Below, one piece after another: positions 45,909-54,624 of a stretch of 64,000 bases of DNA. Every line of letters begins with the position of its first letter. The first letter of the stretch is position 1. The position numbers and the translations under genes were made by a program. Below the pieces are notes generated by a model. The model did no database searches. It worked only from the letters and a program-made list of their open reading frames with translations, and was not told the DNA's origin. This DNA is from Methylotenera sp. (GTDB lineage Bacteria; Pseudomonadota; Gammaproteobacteria; Burkholderiales; Methylophilaceae). Location: assembly GCA_013141495.1 (NCBI GenBank), contig JABFQV010000011.1, positions 51,727 through 115,726 on the forward strand. Reading direction: 5' to 3'.

Positions 45909-47621
45909 TCATTCCCTCCACCAACCTCGTCCTTGTTTGTATTTAAATTTCCATGACTCCAGATTCCGATCAACTTCAGGATGATCACCTTTTTGCGTAT
46001 ACACCCAAAATGCTCCGTCAGAATCTCTATTATCTTTAGTTTGTAGACCAAACTTATTAACATACTGCTCAACATAAGATAAATTATGACTGCTATTATT
46101 GACTAGTAAAGGTGATGAGGTGGCTTTTGACGAAGTGCCAAATATTGGGATATGGTCACTATTGTCATTCTGCTTAACTAGACGAGGCGTTACTGCACCT
46201 TGAGGGTAATAACCCACTTTAGGGCAAATAGCCCGATCGAAATTAGATTCCCATCCATTAGCAACATGGTTGTGAGGTTTTCCTAAATATTTGTTCTTTA
46301 AGTCATGTAAAGAAATAGACTTTCCATGTAAATCAAAAGGGACTGGATTGAGCGGATAAATATAGCAAGCGTTTCCTGTTACGCCAAACTCAACAATCAA
46401 CCAATCCCCAATACGCATAATGAAGGCATTGTTATTTGATTGGCCGGCATTTTCGAGACGCTGTAAACGTCCAAAGGCTCTTTTGCGTAACTCTTTATAC
46501 GGCTCACTATTGTTCCACATAGCATCTGGCCCAAGCACTAACCAAATATCCTCAATTACTGTTTCAAAGCGCAGCCAATACTTTAGACGGCGTTGATCCA
46601 CCTGTCCATCTTCACTTAGCACCGCGAAAAAGTCTGTAATTAACCTCCTCTTGAGCCAACCGTTGATCATTTCTCGTGCTTCATCATCTGGCTGGTTACT
46701 AGCCCGCTTTACCCACGCATCCCAAGACGTGCGCTTCAACCAAGGGTTGCCAATAATGGACACCGCCGCATCACGTAACGCTGGATGCTCTGGTTTGTTC
46801 GCACAGCGCGTATAGCGGCTAACCAATAGTGCAATCGCTCGACGCATTAGAATCACGGATACCTTCACTTCTGTTTGCCCTAGGACCGACTTGAGCAACT
46901 GGTCAATGTGTTCTTTGAATGGCTCGTCGCCCAATACCTCTGCTGTCCTAATCTGCGAAAGTATCGTTTCTTCAATGATCCAAGAGCCGCTAGGGATACC
47001 CAAACCTTGCCTTGCATCTTCAAGGTTGGAGTTATCACCTCGTAGCATATCTGCCCCATAACGGTCACAAGGTTTATTGGTCAGCAGGTTTTCATGCTTA
47101 GTTAATATGGCGAACCAGCTTGGCAAACGTAGTTTCTTATTCTCGCCATCGCGCTGGAATTGTACTTTTTGCCTCGCCAACCAGTCGCGTAATATTCCCC
47201 ATCCAGCTTGCGCTACTTCGGATGTCTGCTCATCGTAACGTGCAAAGGCGAAATAGCTGCTTAATAAGGCTTGAAAGCATCTGAACCTTCGTTTGCAATC
47301 TTCTATGTGGTCAACATCGGCAAGTAACTCGCTACGCAACCTATCATCGCCCAACATACACCAACCATCCTGCATTCGCATTGCAGCGCCGTAGCAGATA
47401 TATTTCCTGTCACGAAAGTTCGCCACTAAATGGGACTGACGGTATGTCGCAATGACTTGGGCTATGGATGCGCTAGGTGGCGCAGATGATACGCCATCCA
47501 ATTGCTGGTTGATTTTTTGCAGGTTTTTGATTGCGTTCGAATTTTCCCAACTCAACGAGGCTGGAAAAGCCTCACGAAAAGTCCGCGTCAGTGATGATTG
47601 GAGTTGGATAAGCTCATTCAT
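45909..47621 (-). CDS. zorC: Zorya type I ZorC (EH-signature domain)
   Basis: A 570-residue soluble protein placed exactly where ZorC sits between ZorB and ZorD. ZorC carries the so-called EH-signature domain and is thought to bind DNA with ZorD at the site of phage injection. Visible features include RLKYWLRFETVIEDIWLVLG, WLIVEFGVTGNACYIYP and a C-terminal basic HNHVANGWESNFDRAICPK segment. Start ATG at 47621 overlaps the ZorB stop (ATGA), so translation is coupled. ZorD starts 2 bp after its stop. Confidence 0.85.
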   Translation of the reverse strand: MNELIQLQSSLTRTFREAFPASLSWENSNAIKNLQKINQQLDGVSSAPPSASIAQVIATYRQSHLVANFRDRKYICYGAAMRMQDGWCMLGDDRLRSELLADVDHIEDCKRRFRCFQALLSSYFAFARYDEQTSEVAQAGWGILRDWLARQKVQFQRDGENKKLRLPSWFAILTKHENLLTNKPCDRYGADMLRGDNSNLEDARQGLGIPSGSWIIEETILSQIRTAEVLGDEPFKEHIDQLLKSVLGQTEVKVSVILMRRAIALLVSRYTRCANKPEHPALRDAAVSIIGNPWLKRTSWDAWVKRASNQPDDEAREMINGWLKRRLITDFFAVLSEDGQVDQRRLKYWLRFETVIEDIWLVLGPDAMWNNSEPYKELRKRAFGRLQRLENAGQSNNNAFIMRIGDWLIVEFGVTGNACYIYPLNPVPFDLHGKSISLHDLKNKYLGKPHNHVANGWESNFDRAICPKVGYYPQGAVTPRLVKQNDNSDHIPIFGTSSKATSSPLLVNNSSHNLSYVEQYVNKFGLQTKDNRDSDGAFWVYTQKGDHPEVDRNLESWKFKYKQGRGWWRE

Positions 47622-48106
47622 CACAAGTCCAGTGGGCAAGTTGCATCGTCTAGTGGTGCAAACCGCGATGTATGACGTTTTTCGCCAATCTCCATAAATT
47701 CCAACCTTAGTTCAATTCGGCGACTCTCTTCATCACTTTTCTTCAAGGCATTAAAAGAAGACCCGCCCACCAAGAACAAGTCTCGCACCAGTATTCGATC
47801 AGCATCAGTCAAAGCATCGGGCACCGATTTTGGCGATGCCAGTAATACGCAAAGCACGCGCTCGGAGCGTTGCAGGCTCAGATTGAGGTTGTAAATGTAA
47901 CTTCCACGCTGATCGGCGAACCCCTCGGCCACAATGCGCTTGAGCCATTTTTGGCCGAGCGGGTCATTTGCTTTAGTTAATATAACTTTGGATACGAAGC
48001 TCCGTAATTTTGAATCGGGAGAAGGATGTTCTTTGTCGATAAGGAATTTGTGCCCGTTTGTGGGGAAACGAGCTTGTTCTTGAAAATCAATTGAGTGGCC
48101 GCGCAC
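47621..48106 (-). CDS. zorB: Zorya ZorB, C-terminal OmpA/MotB-like part (after an in-frame stop)
   Basis: The downstream fragment of zorB encodes its peptidoglycan-binding OmpA/MotB-like domain. It starts VRGHSIDFQEQARFPTNGHKFL, has the ligand motif EGFADQRGSYIYNLNLSLQRSERV and ends SRRIELRLEF. It is in the same frame as the upstream fragment, from which it is separated by one TAA (48143-48145) and 12 sense codons that continue the protein (ITGAAKEYPGIV). A GTG at 48104-48106 is the only start available, with a weak GGA upstream. If the stop is real, the domain is unlinked from the membrane helix. Confidence 0.82.
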   Translation of the reverse strand: MRGHSIDFQEQARFPTNGHKFLIDKEHPSPDSKLRSFVSKVILTKANDPLGQKWLKRIVAEGFADQRGSYIYNLNLSLQRSERVLCVLLASPKSVPDALTDADRILVRDLFLVGGSSFNALKKSDEESRRIELRLEFMEIGEKRHTSRFAPLDDATCPLDL

Positions 48107-48142
48107 GACAATTCCAGGGTATTCTTTTGCCGCACCGGTAAT

Positions 48143-48352
48143 TTAATTCAATAATTTTTGAATTTCCCGCTCTCGTTCTGCTTGCTTTTGTGCAAGCTCA
48201 TCCGGTTTCTGCGTCACTGCAAACAAAGCCACAGTAACAGCAACAAGAAACAGTACCATTAAAGCTGTCATCAAGTCTGCGAATGAAATCCAAAAAGGCT
48301 TTTCCGCTTCATCGCGGGCGCGTTTTCTAGCGGGTAGCTTAAGTCCAATCAC
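48143..48352 (-). CDS. zorB: Zorya ZorB, N-terminal transmembrane/plug part ending at an in-frame stop
   Basis: This 69-residue fragment is the MotB-like N-terminus of ZorB. It has a basic tail (LPARKRARDEAEKPF), then the helix WISFADLMTALMVLFLVAVTVAL with the proton-carrying Asp of the FADLM motif, then the start of the charged plug helix (KPDELAQKQAEREREIQKLLN). A TAA at 48143-48145 ends it. The next codons continue in the same frame into the peptidoglycan-binding part at 47621-48106. ZorA starts just upstream (6-bp gap). Total length without the stop would be about 243 residues, normal for ZorB. Confidence 0.85.
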   Translation of the reverse strand: MIGLKLPARKRARDEAEKPFWISFADLMTALMVLFLVAVTVALFAVTQKPDELAQKQAEREREIQKLLN

Positions 48353-48358
48353 GATCTA

Positions 48359-50320
48359 TCAGCCTTTTCTACTTGGCAGATCATCAAGAGTATCCCCTAG
48401 CTCCTGAATACCATTGCGCAACAAACCTACGGCCTGTGATAATTCCTGCTGAAACTGGGAATTACCCTGCCGTAAGGTGTTAGTGATCTCGTTAGCAAAA
48501 CTCTGATGCGACTCAGTGAGCACTTTATTAATACCTTGTAGATAAGAATCGGCCAACTGCTGAGCATGTCCAAGCTGGTCGGCGGCGGCCTTAAGTTGGC
48601 TGACAAGTTGAGTCGTTAAGCCCGCTTCTTTTTTGGCCGTTTCCACCGTTGACTTAAGGTCAGCCAACATAGCAGCTAAAGCATCGCTGGTGCGCTGATA
48701 GTCGGCAAACATCTGTTGAACGGATGCTGTAGCAGAGCTTAGAGATTGTGCGGAAGACTGTATCTTTCCAGTCGCATCGGCGGTGGCGTTCATAGTTCCA
48801 GCCACGCTCTGACCCGCCTTAGCGAAATCATCCGCAGCAATCGCCAGCACCTCCGCACCGGAATTCATGCGTTCAATGGAGCTTGTGGTCGCGGAAGATA
48901 ATGCCGAAACACTGGTTTGTAAATCTCCACTCGTTTTCACCAACTGTGCAATGAGAGTTTCTACGTGATTGGAAAGATTGCTTGCAGCAGAAGCTTGTGC
49001 TGTTGAATTCTCGCGAGATTGATCTTGAATTTGTCCGATTACACCCGCTACTTGCTCGCCAAGCTTACCCAATGTTTCTTGTAATTTTTGCGCAGATTCG
49101 GTTTGTGACTGGCTTACGGACGCACGAATCTGTTCGACAAATTCCCCCATCTGCTTATTCAGTACACTCTGACGAGCTTCCATTGATGTGATAGCATGAT
49201 TAAGACGCTCAGCCATTGCTTCAGTAGCATTTTGCCCTGCTGTACTTATATTGGCAGCTAGTTTATCGAAGTTGGCTGCGCTAACCTGCATCGCTTGCGC
49301 CGTCTGCGCCAGCAAATCACTCATGCCACTCAATTGACCACCAAACATTTTTTCCATTCGCGCTGAAAAGTCACTCAGCACATCAGTCAACATTCTATTT
49401 ACGGCATCGCCCTGGCTCGCTCCAACTCCCTCAACAGCTTTGGAAATGCGTTCCATTGGCTCACGTAAACTATCCGCAAAGCTTTGCCCGATACCAGAAG
49501 ACATTTCCCTGATTTGCCTCTCAGTCAATTCTGTCAATATAACTTTTAAGTCAGTTACTAAAGCATCCTTAAGTTGGGTTGCCTGCGTTGCCGAGGTCTC
49601 GGATGCCTCCACCAATCGCGCTAAGTACTCCTCTCCCGCACCTGCATCAAAAAAACTGTCAATTAGTTGACATAACCGTTCTACCTGTCTATAGCGTAAT
49701 GTTAGCTCACGATTTGTCCACCAAGTAGTTAGCATTGCCAACCCAATGGCAATGGCTGAAACAATAAAGGCGTGAGCTACTCCTTGAATGAGCACCTCAA
49801 GCGATTTTTTTATTATTTTTGGATCATCAGCACCGACCTGAAAATCACTCAATCCGTAAATTAATCCAGAGAATGTTCCGATGATGCCTAAGCCAGTCAG
49901 AATCCCAGGCAGGTGCTTATAGAATGCGGTCTTAAGCGGCGTCTCCACTAAGGCCTGTTCAGAGAAAAAAACCTCCGCCATTGCCGTTGCACGGTAACAA
50001 GTGACTTTTAACTGCCCAGAAGTATCCTGCTTTTTTTGCGGATGAAGCGTTTCGGAAAACTCATTCCATAAGTGCTGCAATTCATCTGTGACCATTACCT
50101 CTTGAATTTCATGAAGATCAATAATTGGAGTACCAGCCAACTTTTTTTTGACCTCACCTAGTTTGAGAATGGCAGCCCGAAGCTGCATATGAAGACGTAG
50201 TGATGGCCAAAAGAATTGTACAAAGAAGAAGCAGGTGGTTAGAAATAGAAGAACAATAACAATCTGAACAACGCCAGTAACATCTAAGAAATATTGCAAA
50301 ACTAAATCCATGAAATCCAT
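48359..50320 (-). CDS. zorA: Zorya ZorA (MotA/ExbB-like stator with long coiled tail)
   Basis: A 653-residue inner-membrane protein. A first helix at about 14-37 and MotA/TolQ-type helices at 136-158 (HLPGILTGLGIIGTFSGLIYG) and 176-200 (GVAHAFIVSAIAIGLAMLTTWW) form the stator domain. The remaining 430 residues are a long coiled coil with regular helical heptads, the ZorA cytoplasmic tail. With ZorB it forms a proton-driven rotary motor in the inner membrane that senses phage infection. It is the first gene of the operon on this strand. Confidence 0.88.
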   Translation of the reverse strand: MDFMDLVLQYFLDVTGVVQIVIVLLFLTTCFFFVQFFWPSLRLHMQLRAAILKLGEVKKKLAGTPIIDLHEIQEVMVTDELQHLWNEFSETLHPQKKQDTSGQLKVTCYRATAMAEVFFSEQALVETPLKTAFYKHLPGILTGLGIIGTFSGLIYGLSDFQVGADDPKIIKKSLEVLIQGVAHAFIVSAIAIGLAMLTTWWTNRELTLRYRQVERLCQLIDSFFDAGAGEEYLARLVEASETSATQATQLKDALVTDLKVILTELTERQIREMSSGIGQSFADSLREPMERISKAVEGVGASQGDAVNRMLTDVLSDFSARMEKMFGGQLSGMSDLLAQTAQAMQVSAANFDKLAANISTAGQNATEAMAERLNHAITSMEARQSVLNKQMGEFVEQIRASVSQSQTESAQKLQETLGKLGEQVAGVIGQIQDQSRENSTAQASAASNLSNHVETLIAQLVKTSGDLQTSVSALSSATTSSIERMNSGAEVLAIAADDFAKAGQSVAGTMNATADATGKIQSSAQSLSSATASVQQMFADYQRTSDALAAMLADLKSTVETAKKEAGLTTQLVSQLKAAADQLGHAQQLADSYLQGINKVLTESHQSFANEITNTLRQGNSQFQQELSQAVGLLRNGIQELGDTLDDLPSRKG

Positions 50321-50516
50321 CCATTCAATAAAGCCTTAACTTACATCACTAGATTCTTAGGCTTAAATCTTATTTAGTGGTCGAGTAAGGATTTTGAAAT
50401 ATACCACAGATATTTGCCTGCTCCCGTTAATGAGAATTGAAGCTAATTTGGAGCGGCGGCTTTGTGCTGAAAGTACTCATTGGTGTTAAAAAACTGAATG
50501 ACTGCTCTGTCCCAAT

Positions 50517-51311
50517 TTAGGTTACGCTTTGTGAATTATTTGGCGATAAAAAATATATTGTTCTGACCAAGCGTTTACGAACATACCTCTCGCAAGTAGC
50601 CTTAAAGCCCAAGCGCATAAGTGCCGACACTCGATCAGGGTCAAATAAAAGAGTCACATTAGATGCATGCTTGCTAGGACCATTTGAAATGCAGCAGCCA
50701 ATCTCGGTTAATCGATGACCAAACCACTTGGAGTAACCACGTAAGCCCTTAGTCGGTAAGCCATGAATCTTCCAACACTCGCCTGCAGTAAGCCCGCGAC
50801 GAACGCTCATGTGGGTGCTTGCCATTTCAGCGCGTAGCATAGCAGGCAGAACACGAACCAGAGCATCAGTAAGCGCTTCGTCCATCTGCTTGCGAGAGAC
50901 GGCATTTACCATGCCTCCGACCTGCTGCATCACCGGTTGCGGCAATAACTCATCGGATGGCTGAAACGGATGATAGCTACTCGTTACCAAAGCATCATAC
51001 GTGCGGATAACATTCAAATAAAAAGATGGGCTGATCCAATTGGCGTAAGCGTAGACAAGCTCCCAGCACACATACGTTCCACCATAGCGACCAGTGCGAG
51101 ATTCAACAGGATTTATATTACTCATATGTGAGGAATTAGAAATGGCGTCAATTAGGCCGCCAACAAAATCCATACGCATGAAGTTTGACGGCTGAAACGC
51201 CTTATCACCTCCTGCAGCACGATGCAAATCATTGAGGCTATAACGCCCTTCGGCGTCTTGGTGAACAACAACGCCAGCAACGGTTAAGTTCTGGCTGCGG
51301 ACTAAATTCAT
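50517..51311 (-). CDS. KilA-N domain protein
   Basis: A 264-residue protein with a KilA-N DNA-binding domain at residues 6-110 (VHQDAEGRYSLNDLHRAAGG then WELVYAYANWISPSFYLNVI). The C-terminal domain (150-264) includes TAGECWKIHGLPTKGLRGYS, a putative second DNA-binding unit. Such proteins act as phage-type regulators or antirepressors. The ATG at 51311 with AGGAG upstream is chosen; the longer in-frame start at 51506 would cross repeat-rich non-coding sequence. It is separated from zorA by 196 bp. Confidence 0.85.
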   Translation of the reverse strand: MNLVRSQNLTVAGVVVHQDAEGRYSLNDLHRAAGGDKAFQPSNFMRMDFVGGLIDAISNSSHMSNINPVESRTGRYGGTYVCWELVYAYANWISPSFYLNVIRTYDALVTSSYHPFQPSDELLPQPVMQQVGGMVNAVSRKQMDEALTDALVRVLPAMLRAEMASTHMSVRRGLTAGECWKIHGLPTKGLRGYSKWFGHRLTEIGCCISNGPSKHASNVTLLFDPDRVSALMRLGFKATCERYVRKRLVRTIYFLSPNNSQSVT

Positions 51312-51323
51312 AACAGGCTCCTC

Positions 51324-51620
51324 GGCATTAAGGGAATGTGGTCGAGGCGCTCCGCTTAATGCCAAGCGAAATTCAGAGGCAAATCCTAGCCTCAACCAAC
51401 ATAACCATGTTGATGTCACGACCAGATAGTTAAAACCAGAACATTCGAGCAGTAAATAACGCTCGAATATCTTGGACAAGTGCAAAAAAAAGCATACGGC
51501 ACACATGCGGCGATATCACCCGCGATTCCCGAAACGGGACAAAACAGGACTGCCCAGACTTTTCCGCGATTCCCGCCACCCCTATGAGGGGAAGGGAATT
51601 CGGGAACGGGATTGGGTTAG
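51324..51620. promoter_or_regulatory. Repeat-rich intergenic region upstream of the KilA-N gene
   Basis: Contains GGCATTAAG (51324-51332) paired with CTTAATGCC (51355-51363), an ATTCGAGC/GCTCGAAT inverted pair (about 51445-51471), and iterated CGCGATTCCCG/GGAACGGG elements at 51530-51615. No gene is seen in these 300 bp. It follows a RepA-like ATPase gene, so it may hold regulatory sites or an origin of the excised element; this is inference. Confidence 0.4.
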
Positions 51621-52694
51621 TTAAATAATCCATAGCCAACCCTCCTTATGAGCAAGTAATCCACGACTAACTAAACCTTGTATTGCGCTTCTAGTACGTT
51701 CAGTTTGACGCTTGGTTTCTACTAATAATGATTGGCGAGTTTTATCAATAGCGTCATCTAACGTAATGCATGGTCTACCTATTGGAGCGCCTGCTTTACC
51801 TGTAGTGGGCGACTTCTTAAATACATCTTGCATTGCTTCCCATATCAACTTTTGGTTTCCTGATTTTGGAGGCAATACACGACGCATTTCTCCATCTAAA
51901 CTGTCATTAGGTATTGCGACACATGATGTGATTTCCTCGCCTTCATCATCAGTACCAACATTGACGACTTCAAGGCAAAATGGATGCGCCTTACCCGTAA
52001 CATCATCTTTTGATTTAGAGACATTCCACTCACTACGATTATCAGTTTTGATGACTTCAATAGCACCATCAAGTGCGGCATATAGGCTGGAATGTCCACG
52101 TAAGCCCTTAGAGGTATCTTTACCTGTATGGTGAACTAACAACACTAAACCACCAGTAAGACTCTGTAAGCGCTTAGATGCGGCGATTAGGTTGCCCATG
52201 TCTACGGATGAGTTTTCATCTGCACCAGACGCCGCGCGATTCAATGTATCAAGTATGACTAAGCCATTTGCGCCACCACACGCAATCACCTCTTTTGCTA
52301 GTTCTGAGACATCATTGCTAAGCAGGTCAAAAGGTTGCAACATGAAACGGAGTTTGTTTGGAACGGGCTTATCGTAATACAAGCTCCATGCTTTAACTCG
52401 CTTACCTAGTCCACTTTCACCTTCGAGGCAAACGTAGGTAACTGGTGATCGTTTAATGCGTCTTCCAAACCATTCATATTCACCACTAGCAATTGCGCAT
52501 CCTAAGTCTAAAGTTAAGAAGCTTTTACCACTTCCACTAGCACCATAAAGTGCCGCCAACCCCTCCATAGGAAGCACTCCACGCACCATCCAGCGCATTG
52601 GTGGTAGATTGTATAGGTCAGCAGCAGTAAGCATCTTAAAACGCTGTTTACTGATATCAACATCAAAAGCATTTATCACATTATTAGATGCCAT
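51621..52694 (-). CDS. RepA-like AAA ATPase/helicase
   Basis: A 357-residue RecA-fold protein of the plasmid RepA/AAA_25 type. Walker A LYGASGSGKSFLTLDLG (about 49-65), Walker B GLVILDTLNRAASGADENSS with the catalytic acid, and LLVHHTGKDTSKGLRGHSSLYAA match hexameric replicative helicases such as RSF1010 RepA. The start at 52694 has GAGG upstream and overlaps the CHC2 gene stop. It likely unwinds DNA when the element replicates after excision. Confidence 0.88.
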   Translation of the reverse strand: MASNNVINAFDVDISKQRFKMLTAADLYNLPPMRWMVRGVLPMEGLAALYGASGSGKSFLTLDLGCAIASGEYEWFGRRIKRSPVTYVCLEGESGLGKRVKAWSLYYDKPVPNKLRFMLQPFDLLSNDVSELAKEVIACGGANGLVILDTLNRAASGADENSSVDMGNLIAASKRLQSLTGGLVLLVHHTGKDTSKGLRGHSSLYAALDGAIEVIKTDNRSEWNVSKSKDDVTGKAHPFCLEVVNVGTDDEGEEITSCVAIPNDSLDGEMRRVLPPKSGNQKLIWEAMQDVFKKSPTTGKAGAPIGRPCITLDDAIDKTRQSLLVETKRQTERTRSAIQGLVSRGLLAHKEGWLWII

Positions 52695-53106
52695 TTTTAA
52701 CCACCTCATAAGCATGATTTATGCGTGACGATGCGAGTAACAATCGATCCCTATCTGGACTGCTAAGTATCAACCCTTTTGCCATATCGGAAGCGTAAAT
52801 GAAGACAAGTGTTGTCTCAAATTTTATGATGCTGAGTATGTCCATTGCATAGAAGGGCTTTCGATCTTTCTTGAAATTACCTTCAGCCATTTCTGGCATG
52901 ATGTCTGAGAAATCTAAACCAATCGCACCGAGCACATCAATGGTTTGGCAACCGCTGAAGCAATGAAGCAATAACCTGCCACCATCATCTTTAATAGCTA
53001 GACTGGGGCTTCTATCGCCATGTGCTGGGCAGCATGCTTTGTAACGGTTATTGCCGATTCGTTGTACTTTATCTAGGCGTGATAGCAATGTATTTAAGTT
53101 GCTCAT
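52684..53106 (-). CDS. CHC2-type zinc-finger primase-like protein
   Basis: A 140-residue protein whose N-terminal zinc finger matches DnaG CHC2: CPAHGDRSPSL (Cys26, His29) and HCFSGCQTIDVLGAIGL (Cys49, Cys53). No catalytic TOPRIM domain follows; the rest (70-140) is short and helical. It probably aids the RepA-like ATPase in element replication. The ATG at 53106 has GGGAGGTG upstream; an in-frame start at 53235 has none. Confidence 0.85.
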   Translation of the reverse strand: MSNLNTLLSRLDKVQRIGNNRYKACCPAHGDRSPSLAIKDDGGRLLLHCFSGCQTIDVLGAIGLDFSDIMPEMAEGNFKKDRKPFYAMDILSIIKFETTLVFIYASDMAKGLILSSPDRDRLLLASSRINHAYEVVKNGI

Positions 53107-53402
53107 AGCACACCTCCCACACCTAAAAACCTTGATGGAATACGATAGCGTAGGCAGCGGGTTCTGGTTTGGGACAGATAGGATTGTCGCAATGTTTCCC
53201 AGTAAGCCACGATTGGTAACTCGTCTTGTAAACACGCCAAAACGCCAATGAGTTCCTGTCGTTGGTTGGCTGGATAGTCAATCACTGAAATGGTATTGCC
53301 ATCCAGCAACTTAGCTTTGATTGAAGCTTTTAAGGTGGTAAAATTGGATCGAGTGTGTAGTTCAAACCCGGATAATGCTTGGCGGCTATTCGGGTTTTTC
53401 AT
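53103..53402 (-). CDS. Small conserved protein of unknown function
   Basis: A 99-residue basic protein without recognised domains. It overlaps the CHC2 gene start by 4 bp and follows the helix-turn-helix gene by 1 bp overlap, so it is translated as part of this cluster. It has a central ISVIDYPANQRQELIGVLACLQD segment. I cannot assign a role beyond membership of the replication/regulation set. Confidence 0.65.
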   Translation of the reverse strand: MKNPNSRQALSGFELHTRSNFTTLKASIKAKLLDGNTISVIDYPANQRQELIGVLACLQDELPIVAYWETLRQSYLSQTRTRCLRYRIPSRFLGVGGVL

Positions 53403-53680
53403 TATAGGCCACCTACTAATAGACGTTTAATGTCAGCAACTGACCATGCAAGTCTGCCATTGATTCGTACTGGTCGTATCGGACCGTTCTCTAAGCAAGC
53501 CCAAGCCCTTAATGTTTGGCTCTTACGATTTAAGTAGTATGCGGCTGCATCGGTTGGTACTGTTGGATTACTAACTTCTGCCAATGGTGTGAATTGAATC
53601 AGCCGTGCAGGTTGCACGTGTAGCACGGAGAGTCTTGCTTCCACTGCTTGTTGTATCTGTTGAATTATTGCTGTTGTCAT
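53402..53680 (-). CDS. Helix-turn-helix (MerR/AlpA-like) DNA-binding protein
   Basis: A 92-residue protein whose C-terminal half reads TDAAAYYLNRKSQTLRAWACLENGPIRPVRINGRLAWSVADI. This is the winged helix-turn-helix of the AlpA/excisionase type used by islands to control integrase expression and excision. Start ATG has CGAGG upstream. It is the first gene of the replication set. Confidence 0.78.
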   Translation of the reverse strand: MTTAIIQQIQQAVEARLSVLHVQPARLIQFTPLAEVSNPTVPTDAAAYYLNRKSQTLRAWACLENGPIRPVRINGRLAWSVADIKRLLVGGL

Positions 53681-53717
53681 TTTGAAACCTCGTTTTGTAT
53701 TTTCGAGGCTTCAGCAT

Positions 53718-53820
53718 GGCTTACGGCATTTTTTTAACTCATACCGCCGTATGTTATAGCTAGGTTTTATAAGGCTTACAGCGGTGTTGTGCTGTATGTT
53801 CGCCGTAAGGGTGTGCCGTA
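53718..53820. promoter_or_regulatory. Iterated CTTACGGC/GCCGTA repeats upstream of the helix-turn-helix gene
   Basis: The half-site GCCGTA or its complement occurs five times in about 100 bp: GGCTTACGGC (53718), ACCGCCGTA (53743), GGCTTACAGCGG (53773), CGCCGTAAGG (53801) and TGCCGTA (53814). This cluster is likely the operator for the adjacent regulator or an origin-type iteron set. Confidence 0.5.
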
Positions 53821-53821
53821 T

Positions 53822-54550
53822 TTAATCCATTAAATCTGTTTTTTCCTGCCACTCTTTCGACCAATCCTTCAAATTCATAAACGCTAAATTGAGCTCTTTT
53901 TTCGTTATGCCCTTATCCATTAGTGCAAGTCCAATTAAAACAGGATTCCATGTGTGTGATACTCGCCTCCCTTTGCTTCCTCTTGATACTCGGCAGGGCA
54001 CTAACCAGCGTGGTACATCAGCCAAATTACGCCCCCATTGGTCATAATCAAAATATAAGCCTTTGAAGGTACGCATTATTACCCTTTTTGGTTCACCAAT
54101 CATGGCGTTAGGCACACTACGAGCTTGAGTTGTTGGCAATGCTTCAATTAGCGCCTTGGCTTGCAACTTTACACCACGCGGGAACCTATCTGGAAGGCTC
54201 CAGCATAGAGACTCGGCCCATGTTCCAAATGCAGTTAAATCAACGCTGTCGGAATCAATTTTACTTTGAGTTATATTTTTACATTCAAAATGCTTAGTAG
54301 CTACATCCAGTCGTAGCTCATACTCGTTAGGCCAGTTTCTCACAAAGTACCATCGTTTTGGAGGCTCTAGGTCTAGCGATAGCGCTACCGCTTTCCAAAC
54401 AGCGCATTGTGGGATTCTTTCCCAAACATCCCAATTTGCTTGTAATTGTTCATCATCAAGCGTCCCGGATGAGTTCATGTATGCAAGAATATTTATTTGT
54501 TGCTTACGGCTTATGCTGAAACTGCCGACTTTTCTTGTTGTCTTGTCCAT
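53822..54550 (-). CDS. Hypothetical island protein (242 residues)
   Basis: A 242-residue protein I cannot assign. It has no signal or membrane segment. A central part reads FGTWAESLCWSLPDRFPRG. It lies between the integrase and the regulatory gene on the same strand, so it may be co-expressed with them. Similar proteins are commonly encoded near integrases of islands, but the function is unknown. Confidence 0.7.
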   Translation of the reverse strand: MDKTTRKVGSFSISRKQQINILAYMNSSGTLDDEQLQANWDVWERIPQCAVWKAVALSLDLEPPKRWYFVRNWPNEYELRLDVATKHFECKNITQSKIDSDSVDLTAFGTWAESLCWSLPDRFPRGVKLQAKALIEALPTTQARSVPNAMIGEPKRVIMRTFKGLYFDYDQWGRNLADVPRWLVPCRVSRGSKGRRVSHTWNPVLIGLALMDKGITKKELNLAFMNLKDWSKEWQEKTDLMD

Positions 54551-54624
54551 ATCTACTCCTTTAGGCAGGTATCAACGTAAATAAACAGTATTAATACCAT
54601 GCTTTAGATGAATTATTAAAATGG

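Noticed and set aside
51312..51506. Extended N-terminus of the KilA-N protein
   Set aside because: The extra 65 codons cover inverted repeats and lack similarity; the ATG at 51311 has a strong AGGAG.
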